DNA from: Thraustochytrium sp. TN22
Lineage: Eukaryota; Sar; Bigyra; Thraustochytrida; Thraustochytriidae
Length of the DNA stretch: 64,000 nt
Direction: 5' to 3'
NCBI GenBank assembly: GCA_013306675.1
Contig: JABLUY010000061.1
Location: 92,070 to 156,069, forward strand
In this document: positions 27,876-39,800 of the stretch, piece by piece
Layout: every line of letters starts with the position of its first letter
Numbering within the stretch: the stretch's first letter is position 1
Made by a program: the position numbers and the translations under genes
Notes under the pieces: generated by a model
Seen by the model: the letters and a program-made list of their open reading frames with translations, nothing else
Database searches by the model: none
What the model was told of the DNA's origin: nothing

Positions 27876-30800
27876 TCACGCGGCGGCGCGGCGCTTGGCG
27901 CGCGCCTTGGAGGGCGGCAGGCCCACGGGCGGGCGCTCCGAGGCAGTGGTCGACATGGAGACGGCGTCCGCGTTGCTGCGCCGCTCCTTGCGGAAGCGAA
28001 CCTCGACCGGGTCGAAGCCCTCCTCGGGCGCGCCCCAGACGGCCCACTCGGGTGTATCAGCCAGGTAGTCGCGAGAGGTAAAGGTGGCGGTGCCGCCCGA
28101 GTCCTTGTAGGCTTGCGCCAGCTCGTGGAAGCGATCGTAATCGATCCAGGTGCGCCAGGTCTTGCCATCCTCCGCCAAATAGGTGTCGGTGCGTGCCAGC
28201 AGCGTGCAGCACGAATGCACGTGCTCCGAGGCGGTGCCGTAGGCGCCGTTGGTGCGCTCGCAAATGGCCTCGGCAAACTTGCGCACCTCGTGATGCCAAG
28301 GCACGTTCTCAATGGTCAGGTTGGAGGCGTCCGACTTGCCGCAGTACGTGACGGACTTGATCTCGATCAGGTCCGGCTGGCCGAGCTCGATAAGGCGAGC
28401 GTAGCCCTCGAGCTCCTCCTCCATCATGTTCCACTGCTTGACCAGCGTCAGACGGTACGTGGTGCGTTGGCCCTTGTCGCGCAGCGCCTCAAGGCTGCCC
28501 ACGAAGCGCTCCCAGAAGTCCTTGAAGAGCGGGCGATCCACCTCGCGCAGCGCGTCCTTGCTTGCCGCGTCCACGCTCACGTAGAGCTGGGTCACGGGCT
28601 GCAGGTCGCGGATCGCATCCGGGAACTGTGCATTCGTCACCAAAAACGTCGAGATGCGCCGCGCGTGCAGCTCGTCCACAAGCTCGTTGATGCGCGGGTA
28701 CATGATGGGCTCGCCCACCAGCGAGAGAGCGCAGTGACGCACGTTGAAGGCCTCCTCAAGGCGCTCCGGCTTGACGCCCGGCACGCCCTTCATCTGCTTG
28801 ATCATGCCGCGGTGCAGATCCACGGCCTGCTCCACAATTGCGCCCGGCTCATCCTCCTTCCACCGCCACTCGCGGCCCACCGGGTTCTTGTGATGCCGCC
28901 AGCAGTTGTGCACCACTACACCGTTCGCCACGAAGCTGCCCTCGCGGCTCTCAGGGAGCGGCACCGTCAGGTCGAAGACGCGCCGCGGCCCCGCCGGCCG
29001 CACCGCGAGCACCTCCAGCGCAAGCGTTGGCCACCCGGCCGCCTCGTCGCGCTCCGCCTCCTCGAGAAACGCGTCAAGGCCCAGGAGGTCGCGCACGAGG
29101 CGCGCTGTGGCGCTCGCGTCCGTGCGGGGCGTCCACGCCGCGAGCGCCGGATGCAGGTGGCCATCGCGCGCCGCGAGAGCCTCCTTGGCCTGCGCCAGTG
29201 CCGCGTCGGCATCCGCAGCGACATCCAACTCGGCCTCGGCCTCGGCCTCGGCCTTGGCGGCGGCGAGGCACGCCCGCAGCGCCGCCTCCTGGGCCCGCAC
29301 GAGCGAGAGCGCCCGCTCCAGCGTCGCGCCAGCTGCCAGCCGCAGCTGGGCCGCGCGACGGTGGCGCAGGCCGACGGACTCCGCCAGAGCGCGCGGCGCC
29401 GGCCGAGCCGGCCGCTGCACGCCGAGACGCTCCATCAGCGCCTGGACTTCCGGCAGGCACGCGGAGCTCAGGTCAATGATGCCGCCGAGCTCGGCGTCGA
29501 CGTGGGCGCGCTGGCCGAGGTAGGCGCCAACAAATTCGCGGAGCACGGGCGCCGGCGCACCTTCGACGAAGCCGGGCACCTGGGAGGCCCCGGCGCCGCA
29601 CGCGGACAGGGCCGCGGCAACGGGCGCTGGCATGCGCAGGCACCAGCGGCCGTCACGCGTGCGCCGGGCGACGCAGCGGGCTTCGGCAAAAGGCGCGGTC
29701 GCGGCCAGTAGCGCCTCCACGTCGCCGCGCAGCGTGGCCACGTCGGCGGCGGCGTCCAGGACCAGGTCCGCGTCGCGGACCTCGGCCTGCTGCGCGCAGA
29801 GCACACCTGCGACGCGCGCAAAGGCCAGCGCGAAGGCCGACGCTGCGCCGCCGTCCAGGCGCAGAGCGGGCTCGCCTAGGCCGTCTGCGCGCGGCAGCGC
29901 GAAGGTCCAGGTCAAAGAGGCCGCGTCCGGAGCGTTCAAGGTGCTGCCGCAGAAGTCGACCGTAGCCTCAACCTGTGCGCCAGGCGCGAGCTTGCCGGCC
30001 GGGACCCATGCAGCCGCCTCCGTGGGCGAGGCGGACACGCGGATGCGGTGGTCTGGCGTGCAGACGAGCGTGCGGCCGTCTACGAGGACAAGCTCCACGC
30101 AGTCCTTCGTACCGCTGTCCGTGAAGGCGGTGAGCTGCTGCGCACTGAGGCGCTCCACGTCGCCGGCGTCGAGCGCCAGCACGGAGCCGGCCGACACGCC
30201 GGCGAGCGGAGCGAGCTGCTCAATGGGCAGGGCAACGCCGGAGGCGAGGGCAACGAGCGTGCCCTCGGCAATGCAGAAGACGCACTTGTTCGCACACGCC
30301 AGGCTCGGCGTGGCCTCCATGCACTGGTACGAGGTGATGCCGTAGAAGGTGTGCTTGTAGCAGCCGCCGCGGCCTCGCAGCTGGTGCTTGGTCCAGCGGC
30401 ACAGCTTGACGGCCGAGTGCGTGCCAATGATCTTGTACCCCTCCTTGGTGAGCGCCGCACGCTGCGAGGTGGTCACCATCTCGGGCCGCTCGGCGCCGGG
30501 CTCCGTCGGGCCGCTGCTCGTGCCCACCACGATCATGTCTTCCATGTCGTCCAGCATCATCTCGTTCATGCGGTCCTCCTGCTCTTCCAGGGCCGAAATG
30601 GCGGGTGCCAGTTCGGAAGGTGCCTCGTTGGCCTGCTGCTTCGCCGTTGCCCCGCTGAGCTGTTGCTGCTGCTGCTGCTGCTGCTTCTGCTGCGGGGCGC
30701 CGCGGCCGGCAACAGCCTGCCGCGCCGGCAGCGGCACGACCTCGTCGCGCTCGATGGCCGCGCGCACTCGGCCGCCCAAGTTCTCAATCTTGGCGCTCGC

Positions 30801-31209
30801 GTCCGCATCGTCCACCAGGATGGGCAAGCACAGGCGTCGTGCGCCCAGCTTGCCCACCGTCTCGTCCAGCCGCCAGCCGGTACGGCAGAAGAGACCCTTG
30901 CCGTACGCGCGGCTGCCTAGCGCCACCACCGCAAAGCGAAGGTTGGCCAGAAAGCGCGACTTGTCCACACGAAAGTCCAGCACCATGTCCTCCAGCCAGG
31001 CCACGAGCGCCTCGCCGCTGCTGGGAGGCGCGCCATCCGTCCAGGTCGGCATCACGAAGATCACCACGCGTTCGTCCTCCAGCTCGTCCGCAAAGCTGTA
31101 GTCCGCGGCGTCCACCACGCGCGCACCCTCCACGCCGCCCGCCACGATGTCCGCAATTTTACTCGCGGTCCCGGTCGTCGTTGCGTACACGACCGTCACC
31201 GGAGTCGGG

Positions 31210-31254
<45 letters not shown>

Positions 31255-31532
31255 AGCTGCAGGCTGAGCTGCTCGGCGTCCACCGCGAGGTCCTCCTCCA
31301 GGGCGCCATCCTCGTCAGCGCCGGCCTTGCTCCTCGCGTTGGCCAGCGCCGCGCGCAGCCCGCCGCGAAAGGGCCAGGTGCTGCGCACCACCTGCTTGGC
31401 GCGCTTGGCGAGCGCGCTCGCCGTGCCGGGCTCCACCAGGGTGCCCCAGGCCGCCGCCACCACGGCCAGCGTCGCCGCCGCCGCCAGCGACGCGATGGCC
31501 GCCTCGCGCCATCCCGCCGCCGCCGCCGCCAT
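27876..31532 (-). CDS. TYW1: tRNA wybutosine synthase TYW1 (4-demethylwyosine synthase) precursor with intein
   Basis: 1218 aa in a single exon; removing the intein leaves 761 aa, close to the 732 aa I recall for the human enzyme. It makes 4-demethylwyosine from N1-methylguanosine-37 of tRNA-Phe using SAM and pyruvate. The order is: a hydrophobic N-terminal anchor (about 8-33), a Gln run (about 94-109), a flavodoxin domain (about 112-265, TVVYATTTGTASKIADIV), a second Gln run and acidic linker, then the radical-SAM domain. The iron-sulphur motif CANKCVF-C begins at Cys413 and Cys417. Its third Cys is residue 877, after a 457-residue intein (420-876). The C-extein continues CWRHHKNPVG, ending in the TYW1 C-terminal domain and a basic tail. 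It is divergent from uL2. Confidence 0.95.
28905..30275 (-). mobile_element. Intein inside TYW1, 457 residues, with degenerate endonuclease region
   Basis: The insert begins with Cys (block A: CIAEGTLVALASG) and ends VHN directly before extein Cys (block G: ANGVVVHN|C). Block B is VCTPDHRIRV (intein residues 71-80, Thr73/His76). Block F is RRVFDLTVPLPESREGSFVA (431-450). The flanking extein joins to CANKCVFCWRHH, the intact TYW1 motif. The borders are not GT-AG and the frame is open throughout, which excludes an ordinary intron. The 300-residue middle is long enough for a LAGLIDADG endonuclease. Candidate motifs at intein residues about 151-162 (AFARVAGVLCAQ) and 246-256 (REFVGAYLGQR) lack the catalytic acidic residue. 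GC content and codon use match the host, so the element is old or well adapted. Confidence 0.93.
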
Positions 31533-32196
31533 TCCCGCCTCCCGCCTCCCGCCCAGCCCGTGCGAGGCGCGCTCCGAGTCGAGTCCTCGTTCTGCCTCGG
31601 GCAGTGGTCATCAAGGTCCACAACCAGCCAGCCAGTTCCGAAGCCGGGCCCCTCATGACTCAGAACTGCGAGTCGCGACCGTGACAGACAGAGAACCGTG
31701 ACCGCTGAAGCCGCGGTGACGGCTGCGCTTTGCGTTTCGTCCTGGGCGGGCTGCGTCGCGCTCTCCCAGTCACGCTCGTCCACGTCGTGCACGTCATGTC
31801 CTGCCGAGCCCGCATCGCGCAGCCCATTCTCAGGCCGCGGTTCTGTGGCCAAGCCAACTTGAAGTCGAGGCCAACCTGAGCCGCCGCCCTCATCATCACT
31901 GCACGGCCACACCAGTGCGCCCCGCCGGCTGCGCAACGCATTCCCGCCCACCCCGACCGACCCTGCCCCGGCCGGCGCGCGGCGGCGGCCTAGCGCGGCC
32001 CTACGCGTTGCGCCTAGCGGCAGCCCTAACCCTAGCCGGTTTGGGCCGCTAAATTGGGGCGGCGGGGCGTGTGGCTGGCTATGGCGGCGCTAGGCGGTGG
32101 GTGGGTGGGCGGCGGCGGCGGCGGAGCAGGGCGCGGCAAAGCGCAGCGAGGCGGCAGTCTCTCTCGCTCGCGCAGAAGGAGGGCAAGGGCAGCAGG
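31533..32196. promoter_or_regulatory. Divergent promoter region of TYW1 and uL2
   Basis: 664 bp between divergent start codons. It holds AACTTGAA at 31856-31863 (324 bp from TYW1), a telo-box-like CCCTAACCCTAG at 32024-32035 (162 bp from the uL2 start) and several CCTAGCG/CTAGGCGG copies nearby. No gene was recognised. Confidence 0.5.
32024..32035. promoter_or_regulatory. Telo-box-like element upstream of uL2
   Basis: CCCTAACCCTAG. Telo boxes of this kind mark ribosomal-protein and translation-gene promoters in plants and occur in some other eukaryotes. Here the element lies at the expected distance from a ribosomal-protein start, but function is inferred. Confidence 0.4.
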
Positions 32197-33145
32197 ATGG
32201 GCCGCATCATCCGCGCGCAGCGCAAGGGCGCGTCGCCGATCTTTCGGGTACGTGGCGGGCGTGGTGGCGAGGCGAGGCGAGGCGTGGCGTGGCGTGGCGA
32301 GGGCATGATTGACGCGGAGGGCACGGCACGGCACGGCACGGCACGGCCGGCAAGGGCGCGGAGGGCGGCGAGGAGGACGCGCGCGGGGACGGGAGACTGA
32401 CGGATGAGGTGGGCTTGATGATGCGCAGTCGCACACGCACACCCGCAAGGGCGCGGCGAAGCTCCGGGTGTTCGACTACAGCGAGCGCCATGGCTACGTC
32501 CGGGGCGTGGTGAAGGACATCATCCACGACCCGGGGCGTGGCGCGCCGCTGGCGGTCGTCCACTTCCGCAACCCGTACAAGTACAAGAAGGACAAGGAGC
32601 TCATGATCGCCACCGAGGGCACCTACGTCGGCCAGTTCATCTACACCGGCGCCAAGGCCAAGATGGACGTGGGCAACATCCTGCCCCTGAGCGCCATGCC
32701 GGAGGGTACCGTTGTGTGCTGCCTCGAGCAGACCGCCGGTGACCGCGGCAAGATCGCCAAGGCCTCGGGCGAGTACTGCACCATCAAGGTGCACGACCAC
32801 GACAACGGCAAGACCCAGGTCGCCCTTCCCTCGGGCAACAAGAAGACCGTGCCCTCGGCCTGCCGCGCCATGGTCGGCCTCGTCGCCGGCGGTGGCCGCA
32901 TGGACAAGCCGCTGCTCAAGGCTGGCGCCGCCTTTTACAAGTACCGCGTGAAGCGTAACGAGTGGCCCAAGGTCCGTGGTGTTGCCATGAACCCCGTCGA
33001 GCACCCGCACGGTGGTGGTAACCACCAGCACATCGGCCACGCCTCCACGGTCAAGCGCGACGCGCCGGCCGGTAAGCGTGTCGGTCTCATCGCCGCTCGC
33101 CGCACCGGTCTGCACCGTGGCCGCACTGCTGCCAAGGACGAGTAA
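32197..33145 (+). CDS. RPL8: Cytosolic 60S ribosomal protein uL2 (L8/L2), two exons
   Basis: Exons 32197-32247 and 32429-33145 join in phase 0 to give 255 aa, the usual uL2 size. Exon 1 encodes [17 protein letters not shown]. Exon 2 resumes [13 protein letters not shown], in register with eukaryotic L8. The conserved peptidyl-transferase-centre loop is present ([21 protein letters not shown]). The 181-nt intron has a GTACGT donor and carries GGCGA/GGCGT and GGCAC short tandem repeats. Codon use is strongly biased, as expected for a highly expressed gene. Confidence 0.97.
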
Positions 33146-33808
33146 GCGAAAGCCTGGGACTACCTTTATTCTTTTTCCATCATCACCAACTCCTCCACCT
33201 CCACCACGTCTTCTCCCCTTTTCCCGCCGGCGACTTTTGCCCCATCGCGCCGCCATTGCTTTTGCGGCCGCCCAGCCGCGCGTCGCTTGCGCGCTGCGGC
33301 GTGAAGGGCTATTGCTTCTCCCACTCTTCTGGCTGCTGCTGTTGCTGCTTGAGCACATGCGCGCGGTGGGCGTCTGCTCCCCTCTGTTGCTGACTCCCCG
33401 CCGTCCTTGTCGTAGCTTTTAGAGTACCTGGAACGTAGCAAAGTGCAACTTTTCATCCAACAGACTCCCCACCATCGCCCACCATCATCCGTACGTCTGG
33501 GCAATCGAGTGGAAAACGTACGTTCATACCTTACTTCGTTCTTGGGTGTCTGCACTGCCCTCATGTTCAAGTTGCTGCAGTGCCTCTTGGGGCGCGGGTC
33601 CATGTTCAGGACGGTGTGCGGCAGGCAGCCTGGGTCCAACTTAAAGGAGATCCCAACAAAAGTAACACGAGACCCAAAATTCGTGGCAAGGAATGCATGC
33701 TTTATGATTTGTTCTTGAAGTCTGTCTGCTCTTCACTGGCTGGGCTGGCTGGGCTGGCTGGGCTGGGCTGGGCCGGCAGACAAGCTGCCTGCCTGCATGT
33801 CAGACTTG
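33146..33808. other. Convergent spacer between uL2 and dynein
   Basis: 663 bp of AT-richer sequence between two stop codons. It holds TTCAAGTT (33566-33573) followed by GCTGCAGTGCC, and a GGCTG repeat (about 33738-33775). This is the one octamer copy without an annotated start codon downstream. No gene was recognised. Confidence 0.4.
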
Positions 33809-36800
33809 CTACTGGTGCGGGTCCATGACCAGGACGGCCTGCAGCAGGACCCACTTCTGCGGCGGATGCAGTCTCGAAGGCAGACTCGCCGTGAAGACGT
33901 AGGTGCTCGCACGGGCCTGAGTTCGGTATACGGGCGCGTGGTAGACTTGCGCGCCGCGGCCCTGGCCATCCTGAGAGCGCACGGCGCGCACGTTGATGAC
34001 CGGCATGGGCTCAATCATCTGCTTCGGCTTGGCTGGCATGAGAGTGCCGCCATTCGTGTCCCAGGCAGCGCCCTCCAAGTAAAGGCCCATCACAAAGTGC
34101 CCATTGTGCGAGGGCTGGTCCACGTCCTGCGGCAAGCGCTTCGTGACTTCGGTCATGATGACCAGTTTGTCGAGCTCCGTCCCAGCGTTTCGCGCAAAAG
34201 ACTGCAGGATGGCCGTCAGGAACGCATTCGGATTGAAGAAACCCGGAAGCCATGTGCAGCGCATCTCCGCGTGCGGGTCCGCGCAAAAGTCCTGCAGCTG
34301 ACCAATGCGGGCCTGCAAGTCGGCGAGCCACGCGCCCAGCGGACGCTCCGTCGGGTAAGAAATCTGCTTCCAAGTCGTCGGCACGCGATCCTGATAGAGC
34401 GCCTGCATGAGAAGCTCCATGGACTCTGTCATGGTCAGTTCGCCTTTGAAGCCGCGCTCCAGCTCCGTCAGAGACCGCACCATCTCCGCCAGCAGCGCCT
34501 CCATTCGCACGCACTCTTGCAGGTACATGTTCTGGAATGGCGTGGCGTCCTCGTCCTCCAGCGCCGTCTTGGCCCCTGCAGTGTCCAAGTGCAGATCGCG
34601 GTAGGTGTCCAGCATATCCTGCAGCATCGCTTCCGCCACGTGCTGTGCCGAGTGCCCGTCACCCTCCTCCTCCTGTTCGTACTGCTGCAGCGACTGCAGC
34701 AGCCTAAACACGTGCGCGTTCGCGTCCGTGCGGAAACCAATCTCCGCGTTCGGGTGCAGGCCATACGCGAGCGGGTTGTCCTTGGGCGACAGCGTTGTCA
34801 ACACGTGCTCCAGGTAACGCTCGTGCGTCTGGAAGCTTGGCACCACGAAGCCCACGCCACTGCTGCCACCCCCGATGCCGCTGCCGCTGCCCAGCATGCC
34901 AGCGGAGGTTCCGTCAGAGTCCGCCGCCACTAAGCCGTAGTCGTCGCCGCCACCATCTGCCGCGCCGCCGGCCGCATTGCCCGCGCTGCTGCCGCTGCCG
35001 CTGCCGCTGCCGCTGCCGCCGCCACCTCCACCTCCACCGCGGCGGTCCAGGTACGGGAACATTTGCATGTCGTCGAAGAGCGCGTCGCGCATGTAAAAGT
35101 CCAGGTACGTCATGCACACACGACGGTCGAAATCGTCCACAATGTGCCCGCCGTACATGATCTCACCGAAGAGGTAGCGCAGGTCCTCCCACGGCACCTT
35201 GGAGGACGTGTGGCTCTCCATGTAGTTCCGCAGGACCATAGCGCACGCCGTCAGGTCCTGGCTGCTGAACGGGTACTGCAAGTTGAAGCCCTTGCTCAGA
35301 TATGTTTTGCGCTCCAGCAGGACCGCGTGAAAGTAGCACAGCCCGAACAAGATGCTGCGCGACTTGCTGTCCGCGCTGTCCACCTCCTCGGGGAGGAAGT
35401 GTGCCCATGCGCGCGTCAGGTTCGCCTTGAGCCCGCTCGGAGGCTCGCTGGTAAGACGGATCGACCGGTTGAGCAAACCCGCAGGGATGGCGCGGCTCGG
35501 ATCTGAGCTCAAGAAGAGCCGGAAGTTCTCGTGCTGCGCTGTGCGGCCCAGGACATCCAGGCGCTCCACCAGCGCATGCAGCCACGCTGGCATCAGATGC
35601 ACGTTGTTCAGAAACACCCAGCCGCCCTTACGGCTGGCCGTCTCCAGCGCGTCCATGGCCACCACATCCTGGCCCTGGCCCAGGCTAATGTTCACGTACA
35701 GTTGCGCGCCACTCTGCAGCATACCCTCCTGTGCTGCCAGCCTCTCCACGTCCGCAGCCACGTTCGACCCGGGCGACAGCACAAAGTAAATGGGCGTGTC
35801 CGGCCGGCTGTCCGCCCATGCCTGCTCCAGCAGCTGGTACGAGCTGAGCTGCGCGTCGCAGTCCACGAAGCGGTCGCCGTCAGGCAGCGTGCGCCGCACA
35901 AAGAGCTGCAGCGCGAACATGACGCGGTCTGGACGCAGCGCGCGAATAACCAGAATCTTCTGGAACGGTCGCTTCTCCAACTCGCGCCAGTCCAGCGGCA
36001 GCTTCTCCACCTCCGGGCACACACTGTTGTACCACTCCTGGAATCGCGGCGCGGACTCCACCAGGTCGTTCGGGAGCTGCTCGAAGCCCTCCTGGTCTGC
36101 CAGGGCGCACACCCGCTGCCACGCTGCGTCAGGCAGCCAGTCCAGCTCGTTCGGCATGTCGAAGCGCTGCGGCACGCGAAGCAAAAAGTTGAGGCCCTCC
36201 GCGTCGAAGCGGTCCTCCGGATGCTGCAACTGCACAATGCCGCGGCGCAGTAGGTTGAAGGTTAGCTGCACCAAGAAGACCAGGCGGTGCGTCTCGAACA
36301 GTCCGCGGGCCGCCATCGTGAAGATGGTCGACCGCACCGACCGTACCAGTTCGAGCACGCGCAGCTCTTCTGCGTTCAATTCGTCCTGCCCCTCGCCCGA
36401 ACTCTGCGATATAGACGCCGATAGGGCGGCGGCGTCGATGCGGTCCGCTTCGCTGGACGTGCCAGCCTCGGCGTTCTTGCTCGCCGCCTCCACGGCGCCA
36501 GCAGCCCCCGCTCCCGTTGCCGTCGTCGTCGTCGCCATCGCCGCCGCCGTCGCCGCCGTGGCGCGCAGCGCCTTCTCAAAGTACCGCAAGAAGACGTCCA
36601 GCGAGTACTGATACATGTGGTCCACGGAGGCAAGCTGCAGGAGCATAAAGTAGAGCATGCTAGCCTCGGCGGCGACGGCGCGGAAGATCTCGCGTGCCTC
36701 ATTGATGCTGCGCTCTGCCTCTTTGCCGCGCTCCACGGCGGACGCCACCTCGCTGGCCGTCGCCTTGGTCGCCTCGAGACTCTCTACGAGCGGGACATCC

Positions 36801-39800
36801 GAGAGAATGTCGGGCGGCGCCCTGGACAACTTCTCTAGCAAGGTGTCCTCCAGCTCCAGCAGCTGGATCTTGTATCGATTCGAGTCCAACTGCAGCTGCT
36901 GCTTCTCGCGCTCCAGCTCGGCTTTCTCGAAGCCCACCACGCGGGCAAGCAGCTGGTCCTCCAGCCCGCTCTCAGTGACCGTGAAGTCGATCAGCGTGCA
37001 CTGTGCCAGCAGCTCCGGCTTGAAGTGCGGGTTGCTCAACCGCGAGGTCACCAAGAGCCGGAACCCGGCATGGAACGCCACTTCGTGGCTGCCCAGGTGC
37101 AGGAACGGCTGCTGGCCCTTGAACACGAACGAACGCGACAGGAGCGGCTCCAATGCCGCGTCAGGCGTCTCGGGTACGTTTTCCAGAATCACGGTGCAGC
37201 CCTGCTTCACGGCGCGCGCCAGCATGTCGAGACAATCGGCCTGCGACGCCTGAAGCTCCACAAGCGCCGGGAGCGCCTCGTCGCTTAGGACGTCACGCCG
37301 GCTCGCCAGCTTGCGAAAGTCCTTGCCGCGGAACGTCGACCGCCGCGCCGCCATGGCGCGCGTGGACTCGCCCCTGACCGGCCGGGCCGCCGACGAGGGC
37401 GTCCCTACGGGCGTCTCCGCGCCCGATACTCCCGTTGCCGTCGTGGGCGTCATGGAGGGCGAGGGCGAGGACGAGGACGCCTTGGGTAAGGTGGCGGGCT
37501 TGCCCTGCTGTTGCTGCTGTTGCTGAAGCCTCGAGGTCGCCGCTGCTGCCGTCCCGGGCCCATTCTTGGTGCCGTCAAAGTGCTCACGCAGCCATGCAAG
37601 CGCTTGCATCTGCGGGTCGACAATGAGCGGCCAGCGGCCGCGCGCGCTCTGAATAATGGCACCGTTCTCCATCGAGAAGGGGTCCACGGGTAGGCCCTCC
37701 ATGGTCCACTGCGCCACATCCGAGGCGGTAGCCAGCACCGCTAGCGGTGTGACGCCCTCCGAGAGCGGGATCTCACGCGACAAGATATCATTGGTCCAGA
37801 TGTCACGCCACAGGCTGAGGCGATGGGCGCTGTCGAAGGCGCCAACATACGAGGCAAAGGCAGCCGCCAGCAGCGTGTCGCCCACGAGCGTCTCGCGGTG
37901 CGTCTGCAGCGCGTCCACCTGCTTCTCCCAGCGATCGTTCTCGCTCGCCAGGCCGGTCACCAGGCGTTCTGCAAGCGCAAGCCGGTCCGTGCAGGCGGCA
38001 GCCTCGGCCTCGACCTTGGACTTCTCGTTGGTGGCGAACTTGAAGTTCTGCTGCAGCTCGTCCAGTCGCGCCTCGGCGTCGCGCAGCGTCGCCTCAACGC
38101 GCGTCAGGTCCGCCATGGCCTGCTCCTTGGACTCGCGCGCCGCGTCCAGGCGGTCCATGAGAGGCTTCACCTTCTTGTAGATCTTGTTGTACTCGCAGAT
38201 GTTGAGGACCCAATTGGCCATGTTGGCGGCAGCCGAGGACTTCTTCGACAGTTTCTCAAAGGTGAACTCCGGGTCACTCAAGATCGGCGCGATGCGCTCG
38301 ATGAGGTCTTCCGGGATGTTCTTGGCGTCGTACTCTTCCAAGCTCTGTTTGAACTTGTCCGTGTTGTTCATCATGCGCTTCGCATTGTCCCACGAGAAGT
38401 TGCGCTTCTCGTTCTTGATCATCATGAGGACGCAGGTCGTCACCTTGTCTACGCCCGCCGGCGGCTTCGTGAGCGACTTGAGCTCCGTGAGGGATGCCTT
38501 CGTCAGGCAATTCACCGCCTCCTCCGCCTGGTCCATGGCCGGCTGCGCGGCCGCCAGCTCGGTCTCGGCGTCCTCCTCGATCTCCCGCGCCTCGCGCGCA
38601 AAATCCTCCGCGCGGATGCGTTCCTTGGATGCGATCGCCTGCTGCGCCTCCGCCTCGGCGCGCTGCTGCGCCATCTGCGCCAGCAAGCCCTCGGTCGCCG
38701 TCTTGCGCTCTTCCACTCGCGCCAGCGTCTCTTTGAGCTCCTCCTGCAGGGTCGCCACGTCCTGCGCCGTCCCGCGCAGCGTGTGCAGGCCGGCGCCCAA
38801 CCGGTGCAGGTCCGCGTCCAGCTGCCCGCGCTTCTCCTCCAGGAGTGCGCGGTAAAAGGTGAGCATTTCCAGGAAGCTCTTCGGGGTCACGTAGTTGTGC
38901 CGCTTGCGCGTCTCCAGATACCGCTGGCTCATCTCCGTCACGCTCAGATGCACCTCTGCGATGTGGTGCATTACGTTCTCCGCCACGTCTTCCGTTGCGA
39001 AGCCTGCGCCGCGCAGGAAACGCCCGGCTACTGCCACCAAGGCCTCGCGTGGCCAAGGGTGGAACCAGTCAATCGCGGTGCACGTGATGAGCCCCGGAAA
39101 CCGCCGCGCGCGCACGCGCAGGGCCTCGCCCACCGGCGAGTGGCACAGCACCACGTGCAGAGCGCGCTTCACGCGTCCGATAAAGAACTCCGTCATGTGT
39201 TGCTTGCTCGACGTCGGCACGCCCGCCAGCTTTGCCTCGGTCCGCAGCGACGCGAAGATGCCGTCCAGTTCGTCCGCCGTGAACAGGTCCGGGATAAACC
39301 CGCTCGCCAGCATGTCATTGATATACACCAAGAAGCGCTCGTCCTTGATCTGCGCGTCCGTCATGAGCAGGACCACTGGCGAGCCGACGCGCAGCCCGGC
39401 ACGGCGATAGAGCCCCTTTAGGTGCTCCTTAAAGTCCGCCAGCCCGTAGCCCGCCGTTGTCGGGATCTGCATTAGGTCGAAACCACAGATGAAGGCGGCC
39501 AGCCGCGACAGGCTCTGCTTGCCCGACCCGCCCACGCCCACCAGGAGCGCGTTGCCCCCCGGAGTGCTGATAATGCGCGCGATGCGGCAAACGTGCTCCG
39601 CAGCGAGTTCGAACAGCACAAGGTCCATCTTGGCCTTGCTCTGGTTGTACGCCTGCATGTGGTCCTCCAGGCAGGCCTGCACATCGCGCATCGAGGTGGC
39701 TCCGATGTAAGGGCTTGCACGCCGCGCTGCCGCACCTGGTCCGCCCGCACCACCCGATGCCAGAACATCACTGGGCCCGGCACCTGGTCCGCCCGGGCCC

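Noticed and set aside
27771-29711. 646-codon + strand frame opposite TYW1
   Set aside because: It overlaps the conserved radical-SAM domain and the intein in antisense and has no recognisable domain. It is a shadow frame.
28905-30275. TYW1 insert as a spliceosomal intron
   Set aside because: The frame is open throughout, the borders are TGC...AAC rather than GT...AG, the length is a multiple of three, and protein-splicing motifs are present at both ends.
33733-33790. GGCTG repeats as a CRISPR-like or satellite array
   Set aside because: Short contiguous units without spacers; a plain microsatellite in a eukaryotic 3' region.
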